Shown in pieces: positions 11,361-22,320 of a stretch of 64,000 nt of DNA. This DNA comes from Acanthamoeba sp. SK_2022b (Eukaryota; Discosea; Longamoebia; Acanthamoebidae), in the NCBI GenBank assembly GCA_027943245.1, contig JANDJZ010000050.1, positions 1-64,000 of the forward strand, in the 5' to 3' direction. How positions within the stretch are numbered: the first letter of the stretch is position 1; the number at the start of each line of letters is the position of its first letter. Both the position numbers and the translations under genes were made by a program. The notes under the pieces are model-generated. The model was not told the origin of the DNA. It saw only the letters and a list, made by a program, of their open reading frames with translations, and did no database searches.

Positions 11361-12901
11361 ATGTGCCTCATTCTCCACCGAACGTTGGCCGTGTTCGTGG
11401 CCCTCATTGCGGTGCTCGCGGTAATCATTTCGCCTATCGTGGTGGGTCTCTACGCTGACGTGCGCAACTGGAACGACTCCGAAGACGGTGAGCTTCGTTG
11501 GTGTCACGACGATGCCAAGATGCGTGACTCCGCAGCCAACCTCGGCCTTGCCGCCGGTAAGGATGCTCTCCTTTACTTCTTGTTTTAGCTTCTTACCTGT
11601 GGAGCACCGGAGTTGCTTCTTTTTATTTGTTTTTGTCTTTTGTGCTGATTAATTTATATCCACTTTATGAGGTCACGTTTCTTTAGGCAACTGTTGGGTT
11701 ACAAACCAACGGAGAAACGGCCAATGGTTAACTAAAGTATTTTTGAACTCCGACGCAGGTTGTGTCTCGTTCGTGGTGGGCATCGTGCTGATTCCGTTCA
11801 TTCTGGTCACCGTCCTGGGCGCGCTCATCACCTGCTGCCGACCCAACATCGTGACCAGCTTCCTGCTGCCCATCCCTGTGTTCCTCCTCTCGCTGGTCAT
11901 GTTCGGCCTCTATGCCTCCGTCGTCGCCACCACCTGTACGTCACGACGGCCACTCCCTGATCTGCACCTCCCATGACTCACCTTCGTCCTCTCCACTGTG
12001 ATTGCGGCCGTGAACAGCGCGTCAGTTCGAGGAGAAGAAGGACTGGCTGAGGCCCTCCGACTACATCGATCCGGAGACCAAGTGCAGCGATATCCCGCCC
12101 AAGTGGAACGCCGCCCTCGCCTGGGCCGTCATCGAGGCCGCCCTCTTCGCTTTCATCATGCTGTACTGTACGTGACCCCCTCACGCGCTCATTACACGCA
12201 ACAGCAAGATCTCGCTGACATTTGTTGTTGGCGTCGGTGCAGCGCTGCTGTGGATGTTCCTGGGCTGCTTCGAGAAGAGGTCTAGCGAGCTGGAGGCCGG
12301 CACACCCATGCAGAAGATGCCCAAGGAGAAGAAGCAGAAGCCGGAGAAGCAGCGCAAGGTCGAGTCGAGCGACTCGAGCGACACGAGCTCTGAGTCGGAC
12401 GACGAGCTGCGCGAGCTGCGGGACGACCTCAAGGACACGCTGCGCACCGAGTATGACGAGGGCGACCGCAACGACTGCGACGAGCTGGCCGAGGTCGAGA
12501 AGGCCCTCCAGAAGGGCAACGTTTACAAGCGCAGGAAGTTCCTCAAGCAGACCGAGGGCGACCTCAAGAAACTGGGCCTGTCGGCGGCCGCCGTGGCCCG
12601 CCTGCAGGCGCTCATCGCGTCGGAGAAGAACAAGGACAAGGATAGGAAGAGGCGACGCGATCGCGGCTACCTCATGGTGGACCTCGACGACGTGCTCAAG
12701 ACCGTCTTCGACGAGAACGACCCCAAGCAGCGCAAGGACCTCGAGGACGTGCGCTCCGACTTCAGGCGCCTCCGCATCACTGACCTCGACTTCTTCCTCA
12801 ACATGACCGAGAAGGAGTTCAAGGAGCTCGAGGTCTCCCTCCCCATCAAGAACAAGCTCCGACAGAAGCTGCAGGAGCTCAAGGCCCAGGAGGAAGTCTA
12901 A
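11361..12901 (+). CDS. Four-TM membrane protein with long charged tail and two SAM-like segments
   Basis: Four exons: 11361-11556, 11759-11935, 12018-12167, 12243-12901; sum 1182 nt, 393 residues. TM1 is near the start (RTLAVFVALIAVLAVIIS), TM2 IVLIPFILVTVLGALI followed by a CC pair, TM3 LLPIPVFLLSLVMFGLY, TM4 spans the exon 3-4 junction (EAALFAFIMLY then SLLWMFLGCF). The loop between TM3 and TM4 holds a WLRPSDYIDPETKC segment. The topology recalls tetraspanins but the CCG signature is absent. The cytoplasmic tail (about 175 aa) is highly charged and contains two similar helical blocks, FLKQTEGDLKKLGLSAAAV and FFLNMTEKEFKELEVSLPIK, which resemble the last helices of SAM domains. A 48-base GT-AG stretch at 11487-11534 could be spliced or kept without breaking the frame. 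Function unknown. Confidence 0.72.
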
Positions 12902-13257
12902 GCTTACCCCATCGCCACGGCCAATCTCTCCTCCGGTTCATTTTTCCCGCTCGCCGAGCCGAGGGAGCGCCCGTGCACGCAACGCTGACTCACTCGATCT
13001 ACCCTGCGCCTCCGAGATACACTCGGGTCCTTCCACGCCTATCTCTCTCTCACTATTTATTTATTTCATTACCATGTGTGATATAACCGTCATTATTTAT
13101 TGGCCTTGCCGTTGACGTTAACGGTCTGGATGGTGGCGTTACCACCTTCACCGTCATCGTCATCACAGCTAGCCAGCCTCACAAAATAAACTCTCGTTCT
13201 CCAATGTTTGGCCGCGTCTTGTGTGAATGTTTAATCCACTGAAACGCGCACACGCTT
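12902..13257. other. Convergent 3' intergenic region with poly(A) signal
   Basis: Lies between the stop codons of the four-TM gene (plus) and AP-4 sigma (minus). AATAAA occurs at 13185-13190 on the plus strand. No further gene seen. Confidence 0.5.
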
Positions 13258-14160
13258 TCACTTGCCTCTTGAAACTTCCAGGTCGATGAGCGCCAGCTGG
13301 TCGAGCACTTCGGCCTGGCTCGACTCCGTGATGCAACCTGGGGGGCGGGAGGCTTGAGTGGCGCGCTATGCGGAGGTGTGCGGGGGAGGGTTTAGCAGGG
13401 CACCATTGACGACCATCTCATCGATGAGAATGTGAGCCTTCTCCAAGTTGAACATGATCTGCGCACAATTAGTGGCGAGTGTAAGCGACTCTTGTTCGAG
13501 AAGAGAGAGATAGAGGGAAAGGACATACGTCGAGCTCGCACTGCCAGACCGCACATGCACGCGTGAGCGGTAAGAGGAGTGAGTACGTGCTAACTTTGTG
13601 CAGCGTGAAGAAGCGGTGGAAAGAGAGAGAGAGAGAGAGAAGAGATGGTACCACTTGGTGGAAGTAGCGGTCGAAGATCTCCACCAGGTTGTGGATGAAC
13701 TCATAGACAGCCAACTCGTTCTTGCAGGAAACATAAGCGTGTGAGGCAGCGTCAGCGGAGCTGCGCGTGGTGGGTGCAAGGGCCTACCTCGCTCTGGTCA
13801 ATGCCAACGATGAAGAAGAGGGACGCGTAGCGTCGATACACCACCTTGCGGCCCTGCTGCCCTACAAACCCGCACTGCCGAAAAAATAAAGAAAAACGAT
13901 TAAATAGAACGATAGATTAATGCAATGATTAGATTTTATTTTTCATTTTTTTATTATTATTTCAAAATTAATTGTGGTAAAAAATAAGATCGGGGTATTA
14001 AAAAAGTTCGGTGGCCCACCTGACCGTCGGCTCGCAGGAGGCATTTGCGCACGATTTCTGTTTCAAAGAGAACGCGCTCCTTAGGTGGTCGGTGGGTATC
14101 GAAGTATTTTGATACCCGTGTCTGCCCCTGTTTGTTCACTAATAAAATGAACTCTATCAT
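13258..14160 (-). CDS. AP4S1: AP-4 adaptor complex sigma subunit
   Basis: Six exons: 14160-14020, 13874-13788, 13720-13652, 13540-13529, 13458-13404, 13337-13258; sum 444 nt, 147 residues, the normal size of a sigma subunit. It opens MIEFILLVNKQGQTRVSKYF, then RRYASLFFIVGID, NELAVYEFIHNLVEIFDRYF and NLEKAHILIDEMVVNG, in the usual longin-fold order. The VNKQGQTR-SKY opening and the CELDIMFNLEKAH block fit the AP-4 type better than AP-1, 2 or 3. AP-4 sorts cargo at the trans-Golgi without clathrin. The fourth exon is only 12 bases (CELD) and is needed to keep the conserved sequence and the frame. The gene is head-to-head with the Y-family polymerase, 109 bases apart. Confidence 0.88.
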
Positions 14161-14269
14161 CCCCAGAGGATCAAGACGGAAATGATGTTTCTTTCTGGCC
14201 TTAATTTTTTCTTTTCGAACTGCAATTTTATTGGCTAAACCTTACCAAGAAAAGCTGACTGCGCAGAAG
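14161..14269. promoter_or_regulatory. 109-bp bidirectional promoter (AP-4 sigma / Y-family polymerase)
   Basis: Only 109 bases separate the two divergent ATGs. It contains a pyrimidine-rich AT tract and ATTGG (inverted CCAAT) at about 14230-14234. No TATA box. Confidence 0.5.
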
Positions 14270-16694
14270 ATGGACGTGGCGGAGGAGCAAGTGGGGTGGG
14301 CGGCGAGCCGAGTAGTGCTACATCTGGACTTGGACTGCTTCTTTGTGCAGGTGGAAATGAGTAAGGTGACATGCCGCCTTCACAATACCTGGGACCTCTG
14401 CGGGTATTAACTAGTCCTTGTGGGTGCGTCCAGGACCCGAGGCTGGAGGGTCATGCCGTGGCGGTGCAGCAACACAACGACATTATCTCGGTGGACTACG
14501 AGGCTCGCCGAAGGGGCGTCAAGAAGCACATGACCCCGGCGGCGGCCCTGGCGCTCTGTCCCGACCTCAAGCTGTACTACAACACGCTCAGACTCACCAC
14601 GCGTAGTGCGAGCCTTCTGCTGATGCGAATGAATGGCATACAGTGTACACGTGCGGCGTATGGAAGGGACGTCCAAGGTGACCTACGAGGACTACCAGAA
14701 GGCGTCTGCAGGCGTCCAAGCGCTCTTGCACTCCACGCTCGCCCTGAGTGTGGCCGCGCTTGGCCCCGGCAGGGAAGGTTGACCACACTACTTCTTACCG
14801 CATTCCAATGACTCACCGCACCCCCTCCCCTCTCCCTGGAGTGTAGCTGCCACGGCGTCGGAGGTGGAAAAGGCGAGCATAGACGACTTCTACGTGGACG
14901 CGACGTCTCTCGTGGTCGCACAGCTGCAGCGCGGCCTGCTGGTGAACGATTGCGATATGCCGGGTAACCTCCTTCTCTCCTGATTCATCCTGACTCCAGC
15001 CGTAAGGTGACGATCTTTCTCGACGATCCTTCACAGCCTCCCAGATGGCATCGCAACAGAACGAGTGGCCTGGCACTGTTCAGGGGCAAGGTAAGAAACC
15101 GTTATGGTTTCATTCCCGTATGGACTGCGCCTGACCTGCGGGCGTTGCCCAGTGTCTCATATTCCCAGCGCACAGGAGATGCAGCTCCGCGAGGGCGCGC
15201 GCATCGCTGCCGTTCTCCGCGAAGCCGTCTTCGCCAAGTGTGGTGCGTCGACCTAGTGGTTGGCCGCGCCACGTGCACTCATTCTTTGTGTGGGATAAGG
15301 GCTGCGCGTCTCGGCCGGCGTCGCCCAAAACAAGTTCCTGGCCAAGCTGGCGTCTAGCGCCAGCAAGCCCAACGGACAGACCACCGTCCTCCCCTGCGCG
15401 GTCCCCGTCATGCTCGCCCGGCTCCCGCCCTCCAAAATCCCCCAGCTTGGTGAGTGGGTCTCCCCAGTTCCTGGCTTGGTCCAGGCTTGACTAGTGCGCG
15501 ACCTGATCAGCCGGGTGGCCGTCAGGGGTTAAGCTGGGGAAGGAGAAGCGCGGGATGTTGCTGGACGATGCTACGTGGCGAGACCGGGTGGTGGTCATCG
15601 CCGACCTGGCCGACGAGTTGCTGCTGGCTGAGCTCAAGCAGGTCATGGGCGACGACAAGGCCGGGTGGCTGCACCGCATCGGCCAAGGCATCGACGACGA
15701 GCCTGTCAAGGACAAGGGTGACCCGCTCCCCCTCCTCTCCCCTCCTTCTGGGCAACATCGCATCGAGTGACGAGAGGGAGAGAGCCTAGCTGACATCGAT
15801 GGCGATTGCCGAGGCGTTGCAGGTCCGCCCAAGTCGCTGATGAGTTCGATGTCGCTCACGTCGATCACCAACGACGCCTTCCAGCTGAAGAAGATCCTCC
15901 GCTACCTGGCCGACGAGCTGTGCAGGCGACTCGGTGAGGACGAGCTCAGGTGGCGGCGCAAGCCCAGGACCTTCAACTTCTCGTTTCGGTACACGTCGCC
16001 TCCTCCCACCCGTGCTGTACTCCCCACGCGTGACCAAGGGGGCCTTGCGATCAGGCTTGTGAATGAGAAGGAGAGCTCGCACACGCTGCCCATGAAGAAG
16101 GTGACGGATCGGACACGAGAGCTGCGGGCGAAGCAGCAGGGAGGGGAAGGTCACGGCAGCCTGGAGGCCTCGTCCGTAGAGGCCATGTGTTCACTGGCCT
16201 TCGAGATATTCAACTCTACCGTGGGCGACCGCGCGTATATGCTCCCCCCCCCCAACACGCGAGTGACCGTGACCTCACCTCCGCCACGATCCAGGTGGAA
16301 GGTACGTTGGGCAGGGATGAGCGCTCGCGACTTCCACTCGACGGAGCCGCCCAAAGGAGGCATCGCCACCTTCTTCTCGACTGCCTCATCCTCGTCGTCT
16401 GTGCAACGATCACCGTCAGTGTCGTCATCATCAACGCCATCGCCAACATCGCCCTCCTCCTCAGCAATTGGCGGGAAACGGCCGTCGCCGCCGGTGAGCC
16501 CAAATGCCAGCGCACGGCAGGGCGGGCTCAGCCCCACCGCCACCAAGCGAACCCGTACGAGCACTTCCTCATCGCCCACAGCGGCAACAACGGCGTCGAG
16601 GGGTAAGAAAAGGAACGCCGCACCAGTACAGGGCAACACCATGCTGGCCTACTTCGGGGCCGCCTCGCCGACCAAGACACTGGGCGGAAGTTGA
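14270..16694 (+). CDS. Y-family translesion DNA polymerase (eta/iota type)
   Basis: Eleven exons: 14270-14365, 14434-14573, 14644-14777, 14847-14963, 15037-15090, 15153-15242, 15300-15449, 15526-15717, 15823-15988, 16055-16234, 16295-16694; 572 residues. Motif I is VVLHLDLDCFFVQVEM (metal-binding DxD). The fingers read VQQHNDIISVDYEARRRGVKK. The second catalytic acidic site is DDFYVDATSL, and SAGVAQNKFLAKLAS is the palm signature. The little-finger domain begins around GPPKSLMSSMSLTSI. These polymerases insert bases opposite damaged template. The VQQ-YEAR-GVKK and GPPKS features lean to iota, WPGTVQGQ to eta. The Ser/Thr/Pro-rich tail carries two PCNA-binding-box-like motifs, KGGIATFF and GNTMLAYF. 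The 60-base intron 16235-16294 is optional because it keeps the frame. Confidence 0.85.
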
Positions 16695-16943
16695 AGAAGT
16701 AAAGATGCATGAAGCTGAATGACGCGTCAGGCCCACAAATTCACGGCAGGTGGCGATCACCGACAACAGCTGCGAGGAGCGTGCGAGCGTAGCACCGCAA
16801 CATGCGCTCAACACTGCAAACTCGAGCCGTTTTCTTGCTACTCTTGGAAATGGCCCCCTGGCCCCTCTACCAGGGTGATGTTGTTCACGTTGTTTCGGTT
16901 GTGAAAAGAAAAGACAGGTTGGGGGGTGGGGACTGGTAGAAGG
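16695..16943. other. Convergent 3' intergenic region
   Basis: 249 bases between the stop codons of the polymerase (plus) and the GRAM gene (minus). No gene seen. Confidence 0.5.
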
Positions 16944-19743
16944 TTACTTCTGGCGCGGGTTACGCATGAAGATGACGGCCGCAACGGCGGCAGCGGCCAC
17001 GACACCCACGGCAGCCGCCACGCCCACCCACGAATTCCATGCTCCGCCCGTCTCCTGCGCTCGATCGATCGTCGTCAGCAAGAATGCACACACACAGGGT
17101 CCCGGGCCTTGTACGCCCGGAGAGAAAAGGAGTGGTACCACAGAGGTAGGAGTCGCATGGCGAGGTGTGGTGGTCGTAGTTGAGGTGGTGGAGGCGGCGG
17201 CCCGGGTCTCCTCGAGCTCTCGCGCCCGCTCGACGGCGCGGGCGGCCTCGGCCTCGAGCTCGGCCTGCTCCTCGGCGCGCCTCTTCTTCTGCTCGTCCTC
17301 GCGTCTCTCGCGCTCCTCCTGCTCCTCGCGCCTGAGCTCGGCCTCGCGCCTCTCCTGCTCCTCGCGTTCCTGCTTGAGGCGGGCCTCCTCCTCCTTCCGC
17401 TCCTTCTCCTGCTCGTCGCGCTTCCGCTTCTCCTCGGCCTCGCGGGCCAGCTGCTCCTCGCGCTCGCGCCTCTCCCGCTCCTCCGCGGCCTGACGCTCCA
17501 GCTGCTCCGCCTCGAGCCTGGCCCGCTCCTCTTCGTCGCGCTTCCGCTTCTCCTCGGCCTCGCGGGCCAGCTGCTCCTCGCGCTCGTGCCTCTCGCGCTC
17601 CTCCTGCTCCTGTTTGAGCCGGGCCTCCTCCTCGATCCGCGCGCGCTCGGCCTCGTCGCGCTTCCTCTTCTCCTCGGCCTCGTGGGCGAGCTTCTCCTCG
17701 AGCTCGCGCCTCTCGCGCTCCTCCTGCTCCTGCTTGAGCCGGGCCTCCTCCTCGGCCTTGGCTCGCTCCTCCTCCTCGCGCCTCCTCTTCTCCTCCGCCT
17801 CGCGCGCCAGTCGCTCCTCCTCCTCCTTCCTGGCCCGCTCCTCCTCCTCCTGCTTGCGCCGGGCCTCCTCCTCGATCCGCGCCCTCTCCTCGTCGGCTCG
17901 CCTCTTGGCCTCCTCCTCGGCCCGCGCCGCCTCCTCTTCGGCCCGCTTGCGCTCGGCCTCCTCCTCCTCGGCCTTTCTGCGCTCCGCCTCCTCGGCCTGC
18001 CTGCGCTCCTCCTCCTCTCTCGCCCTCTGCTCGTCGGCCTCGCGCTGCAGGCGCTCCTCCTCCTCCTCCTTCCTCAGGCGCTCCTCCTCCTCGAGCCTCG
18101 CGCGCTCGGCCTCCTCCTTGGCCCGCCGCTCCTCCTCCTCGCGCTGCCGACGCTCCTCCTCCTCCTCGGCCTGCTTGCGCTGACGCTCCTCCTCCTCCTG
18201 CCGGAGCTTCTCTTCAGCCTCGCGCTGTTTGCGCTCGAGCTCCTCCTGCCTCTGGCGCTCCTCTTCCTCCTCCTGCCTCTGGCGCTCCTCCTCCTCCTCC
18301 CGCTTCCTGCGAGCCTCCTCTTCGGCCTCCTGTCTCTCCTTCTCCAGCCGCTCAGCCTCGAGCCTCTTTTGCTCGGCTTCCTCCTCCTCCTCCTTCCTCT
18401 TTCTCTCCGCCTCCTCCTCCTCTTCCTTCCTCTTCCTCTCGGCCTCGGCCTCGGCTTCGAGTCTCAGCCGCTCAGCCTCGAGCCGCTGTTGCTCGGCTTC
18501 CTCCTCTTCCTTCTTCTTCTGCTCGGCCTCGGCCTCTTGCCTCTCCTTCTCTAGCCGCTCTTCCTCCTCCTTCCTCTTCCTCTCGGCCTCGGCCTCGGCT
18601 TCGAGTCTCAGCCGCTCCGCCTCGGCTTCCTCCTCCTCCTTCCTCTTCCTCTCGGCCTCGGCCTCAGCTTCGAGTCTCAGCCGCTCCGCCTCGGCCTCCT
18701 CCTCCTCCTTCCTCTTCCTCTCGGCCTCGGCCTCGGCCTCGGCCTCGGCTTCCTCCTCCTCCTTCCTCTTCCTCTCGGCCTCGGCCTCCTGCCTCTGCTT
18801 CTCTTGCTCTTCCTCGTCATGCTTCCGCTTCTGCTCGGCCTCTTCGTCGGCCTTCTTGGCCGCGGCCTCCTCTTCCTGTTTCTTCAGTGCGGCGGCCTCC
18901 TCCGCCTCGTGGTCGCCGCCCTTCTTGCCCCTGCCCCTTCGTCGCCTGCGTCGGCGGCTGCCTCCCTTCTTGCCGCCTTCCTCGTCTTCGTCGTGGTGCT
19001 CCTCGTCGTGCTCCTCGTGATGCTCGTCATCGTGGTGATGCGCGTCCTCGCCGTCGGCAGCTGCGGCCTTGGCGTCGCCCTCGGCCGGTGCGGACGCAGC
19101 GTCGGGGTCAGAGGCGGTCTCATGGGCATCGTGGGGCTGCTGCCACTGCTCCTTGATACACTCAAAGGCCTCCTCGAGACGCGCTCCAAACTTGGGGAAG
19201 GCGAGCTGCAGTGCATCGCGACACGGCTTCCGGTGAGCCCACACACGCGTGTGGTACGAGAGGAGCGGTGGGGCGAAGGGAACCGGTACCTGCTCATCGC
19301 CGATGGTGACGAGGAGCTTCTCGTCGTTGGTGGTGTCAAGCGCCTTGATGTCATTCCACGAAAAGATTTTCTGCATGTGCACGCGTTAAGATGAACGCGA
19401 AATTGGGCTACATTTGCGCGACACAGCGCGCGACGGCACCAACCTGAATCTTCTTGCCCATGGCGTTGGCATCGAAGCAAAGGTGACCCGAGGTCACAAA
19501 AATGCGGCCATTCACGTCGCCCAGACCTTCCTCGGTCTCAGTAAATGAGCACGGGAAATCTGCGTAAATGGCACGTACCCAGAAATTGTAAGAAATCGTG
19601 ATAAATTCGAAGCCAAATTAATCTCCTACAGTACCGCGAATGAAGTTATCTGTCTCAGGCAGCTTGAAGGTAGAGTGCAGCTTTTTGTTCTTGAAATTGT
19701 CATTGAATGCGCTGATCTTGGGGCTCCCCTTGCGACTGCTCAT
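16944..19743 (-). CDS. GRAM-domain protein with ~550-residue E/R/K helix and C-terminal membrane anchor
   Basis: Four exons: 19743-19635, 19559-19444, 19370-17142, 17054-16944; 854 residues. Residues about 20-110 are a GRAM domain: STFKLPETDNFIRD, then FPCSFTETEEGLGDVNGRIF, GHLCFDANAMGKK, KIFSWNDIKALD. GRAM domains bind phospholipids or protein partners at membranes. Residues about 235-790 are nearly pure Glu/Arg/Lys/Ala with heptad-free E-R/K spacing, the hallmark of a stable single alpha helix rather than a coiled coil. The end is a tail anchor: WNSWVGVAAAVGVVAAAAVA, about 20 hydrophobic residues, then RNPRQK. The last intron (17141-17055, 87 bp) keeps the frame if retained. Architecture suggests a tether holding two membranes apart. 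The frames on the opposite strand across 17200-18900 are shadows of the repeat. Confidence 0.75.
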
Positions 19744-19833
19744 CTTCGCTTAACTTGAGCTGATATACAAGTAAGATTAGCGGCGTGCGGTCGCAGGTGA
19801 GCGAGGACAGGCGGTACCTCCGTCAACGGCGCG

Positions 19834-19842
19834 ATTTATAAG
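19834..19842 (-). promoter_or_regulatory. TATA box of the GRAM gene
   Basis: Read on the minus strand this is CTTATAAAT, about 90 bases upstream of the ATG at 19743. Confidence 0.5.
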
Positions 19843-20237
19843 GGCGAGGTGCTTGGGTTGAGGTCTCGCTACCGTTCCTGTGTTGTCGGTGCTGCGCAAT
19901 AGATCGAAAGCCGAGCGAGGTTGAACAGCTTCGCGTCGCTCCCCCGAATTTCAAGCAACCCACCCAATGCCACTCGATGTCATTTTTTGGCGCTTCACGA
20001 CAGTGACGCGGCCACAAGACACCACTGGTCGGAGACTTGACAAGGAAGGGCGAGATGTAGGGGGGGTTTTCGATTGCCGAGAGGTGTGTACAAGAGGTGC
20101 GTAGAGGCAAAAAGAAAAAGGCCACTGGAACGGCAGACTGCTCGGTGGCAAACTCAAACAAACAAACGGACAAGGAGGGTGGCTGCGCGTAGCTCTCTTC
20201 TGCGGCGTTGCCACCTCGCTCGATTTCGTCTGTACCA

Positions 20238-21565
20238 TCAGTATCCACCCATGGGCGGAGGACCAGCGTTCATGTACATATCCGGAGGGTAGCCCGACGC
20301 TGCAATAGAAGGATCACGTGCAGAAGCGCAAGTTTAGCATGGACAGATCAGAGCGTGCAAAGTACTGGACGTACGAGGCAGGGAGTGTGTAGGAAGCGGA
20401 CCCTGGTGGCCGTAGTGCGGGTGCCCGCCGTGGCCGTGGGGCTGCATGCCGGGCGCTCCGTACATGTTGTTGAGCATCTCCGAATGCGGGTGCTGGTGAG
20501 CATGAGGATGCTGTCCGTGAGGAGGACCCTGCATCTGCTGAGGAGAGCCTGCTTGTACAGAGAAATCGGCGGTTCGAGTGTAAGTACGCTCGATGCTCTT
20601 AGAAGCTCTTGTACAGGGGTGTTAGGTGTACCATGAGGCTCGTGCTTGGGCCCGCCAGCAACATTCTGACCGTGATTGTTGGAGCTGTTGGCGATGAAGT
20701 CCGACGTCGGATAGTTGTTCTCGGGAGCGTTGAGACAGGACTGAATAATCTCCTTACCCTCCCTCAGCGTGACCACGGGCTGCAGCTTCGGCGTGGCGAA
20801 CGTGTACACGTGGCCCGTCTCGCTTGCAATCAGCACCAACGCTTGCGTGCCAGTCAAGGTTGTGAGCTCGTACGCCTTGCAACGTTCACAATGACGAGCA
20901 TTAGCATGCATACGTTTCAGCCTCTTCTCTGGTACAAACAGATTGCGAAGGAAAGCCTCGACTAGCAGACGTCGAGGATAAGTCGGGGGAAAACGAATTC
21001 GTACCTTCTTCATGAGGCCGCGCTTACGTCGAGAGAATGTGACTTGCCTCCTGCTCTTGTTCTCGATGAACTTGATGTCTATCCTTCGGCGTCCCGTACC
21101 TCCAGTCTTCTTCTTGCCGATCTTGGAGATGGGCTTGGAGCCAGCGACGGCCTTGGACTTGGTGGGCGTCTCGCCGGCCTCGCCATCGTCGTCTTCGTCT
21201 TCTTCACTGGAGGCGCCGTCGACAGCCTCCATGCTCGTGACAGTCATGCGGGAAGTGAGGGGCATCTGGTGGTGAATGACGGTCGCATTGGGCTGCTGGG
21301 GCATGATCCTGATGTTGGAGAGCACGTTGCCATCGGGGGTCATCTCGTGATGGTGATGCATGATGTGCGGAGGCATCGAGTGTGGATGCTGGAGCTGGTA
21401 GCCGTGGTGCTGGCCGTGGTGCAAAGCATGGTGGAGCGGTAGCGGAGGCTGCAGCTGGCCCTGTTGTGGCTGGCCTTGCTGGAGTATGCCGTGGCCGTGT
21501 TGATGCTGCGGAGACCTATCGCCCACGCCAACCTGCTGTTTGTCGCTGTCTTCGTTTTGTGACAT
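20238..21565 (-). CDS. SRF-type MADS-box transcription factor
   Basis: Four exons: 21565-21005, 20875-20632, 20548-20375, 20299-20238; sum 1041 nt, 346 residues. The start chosen is MSQNEDSDKQQ; an in-frame ATG at 21655 would add 30 residues. The N-terminus is Gln/His-rich, followed by an acidic patch (SSEEDEDDDGEAG). The MADS box is complete and split by intron 1: GRRRIDIKFIENKSRRQVTF, SRRKRGLMKK, then AYELTTLTGTQALVLIASET and GHVYTFATPKLQPVV. The YELT-L-TG-QALVLIASETG-VYTFATPKLQP block identifies the SRF class (Dictyostelium SrfA, animal SRF), which binds CArG boxes and controls actin, differentiation and encystment-type programmes in other species. The tail is His/Pro/Met-rich and ends PPMGGY. 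Intron 3 could use GT at 20374 or 20400; I prefer the former (GTACGT). Confidence 0.88.
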
Positions 21566-22320
21566 CCTGTTTCGAGCCCAACGTGCCTCTCCAAAGGCGG
21601 TTTCGACCTGAAACGAGTTCGGGTTAACAGATGCTGTTGCTAATCGTTCATACAAGTTTCTAATTAGGGCGCCTCCTCATCTGGAATAAGACAACTCGTA
21701 GCCGCTACGAGTTCGAGGCCTCTTCAACTTCGGACCAAGCCTTACCTTCTAAAAGGTAGGGAGCTGAGGCGGAAAAGGGTACCTGTCTACTCTTGCGTAC
21801 TCTGAAGAAAGGAACAGGACGTACAGCGTTGGCCCTTTCTTCTCTCTCCTTCTCCTTTTGGTTTCGGGCGGCGGTAGTGGTGGTAAAAAGTAAGTAGTCC
21901 TCTTTCAGCTTCCTCTCCTTTCTTTCTCGGAGCTCCAGCCATTGGCCACGTAGCCAACGTGCTGCAACCGCTACTCGCTTGAACCGGCGCTCGGATAAAA
22001 CCAGGTGCAGTATTCAATTTAATAAAAAATAAAAAATCTTTTTCACCCTTTCTGATGGAAATTAAAATCGATTCGCATTCTTTGTATCGTGACGTTGCAG
22101 GCAGGCGGCAGGGTTACTGTCCTGGCCACTCCACACCTCCATTCGGACCGAAGACGTTCACCAACGCGGCAGTGGTTTCTTGTGGTTCGCATGCGAAAGG
22201 AACGCTTGGCATGCCTGTGCCTCCGTGCACGTATGTTTTGAATTCCGGACCTCGCTTCTGTGTGCTGTCTCTTCGTAGCACAAGGATTGGCTTGGTTTCT
22301 TGCACAAAGATTGGAGCGCG
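21566..22320. promoter_or_regulatory. Divergent intergenic region with a 19-bp palindrome
   Basis: 755 bases between the SRF/MADS gene (minus) and the alsin-like gene (plus). A perfect palindrome of 9-bp arms around one base lies at 21694-21712 (ACTCGTAGC/GCTACGAGT). No CArG box is obvious. No further gene seen. Confidence 0.4.

Noticed and set aside
17200..18950. Long Leu/Ser-rich open frames on the plus strand
   Set aside because: They are the antisense reading of the Glu/Arg/Lys repeat of the GRAM protein; low-complexity shadow with no start context.
21690..21765. Possible tRNA (GTTCGAGGCC resembling a B box)
   Set aside because: No T-stem, acceptor stem or A box can be folded; the motif belongs to a 19-bp palindrome.
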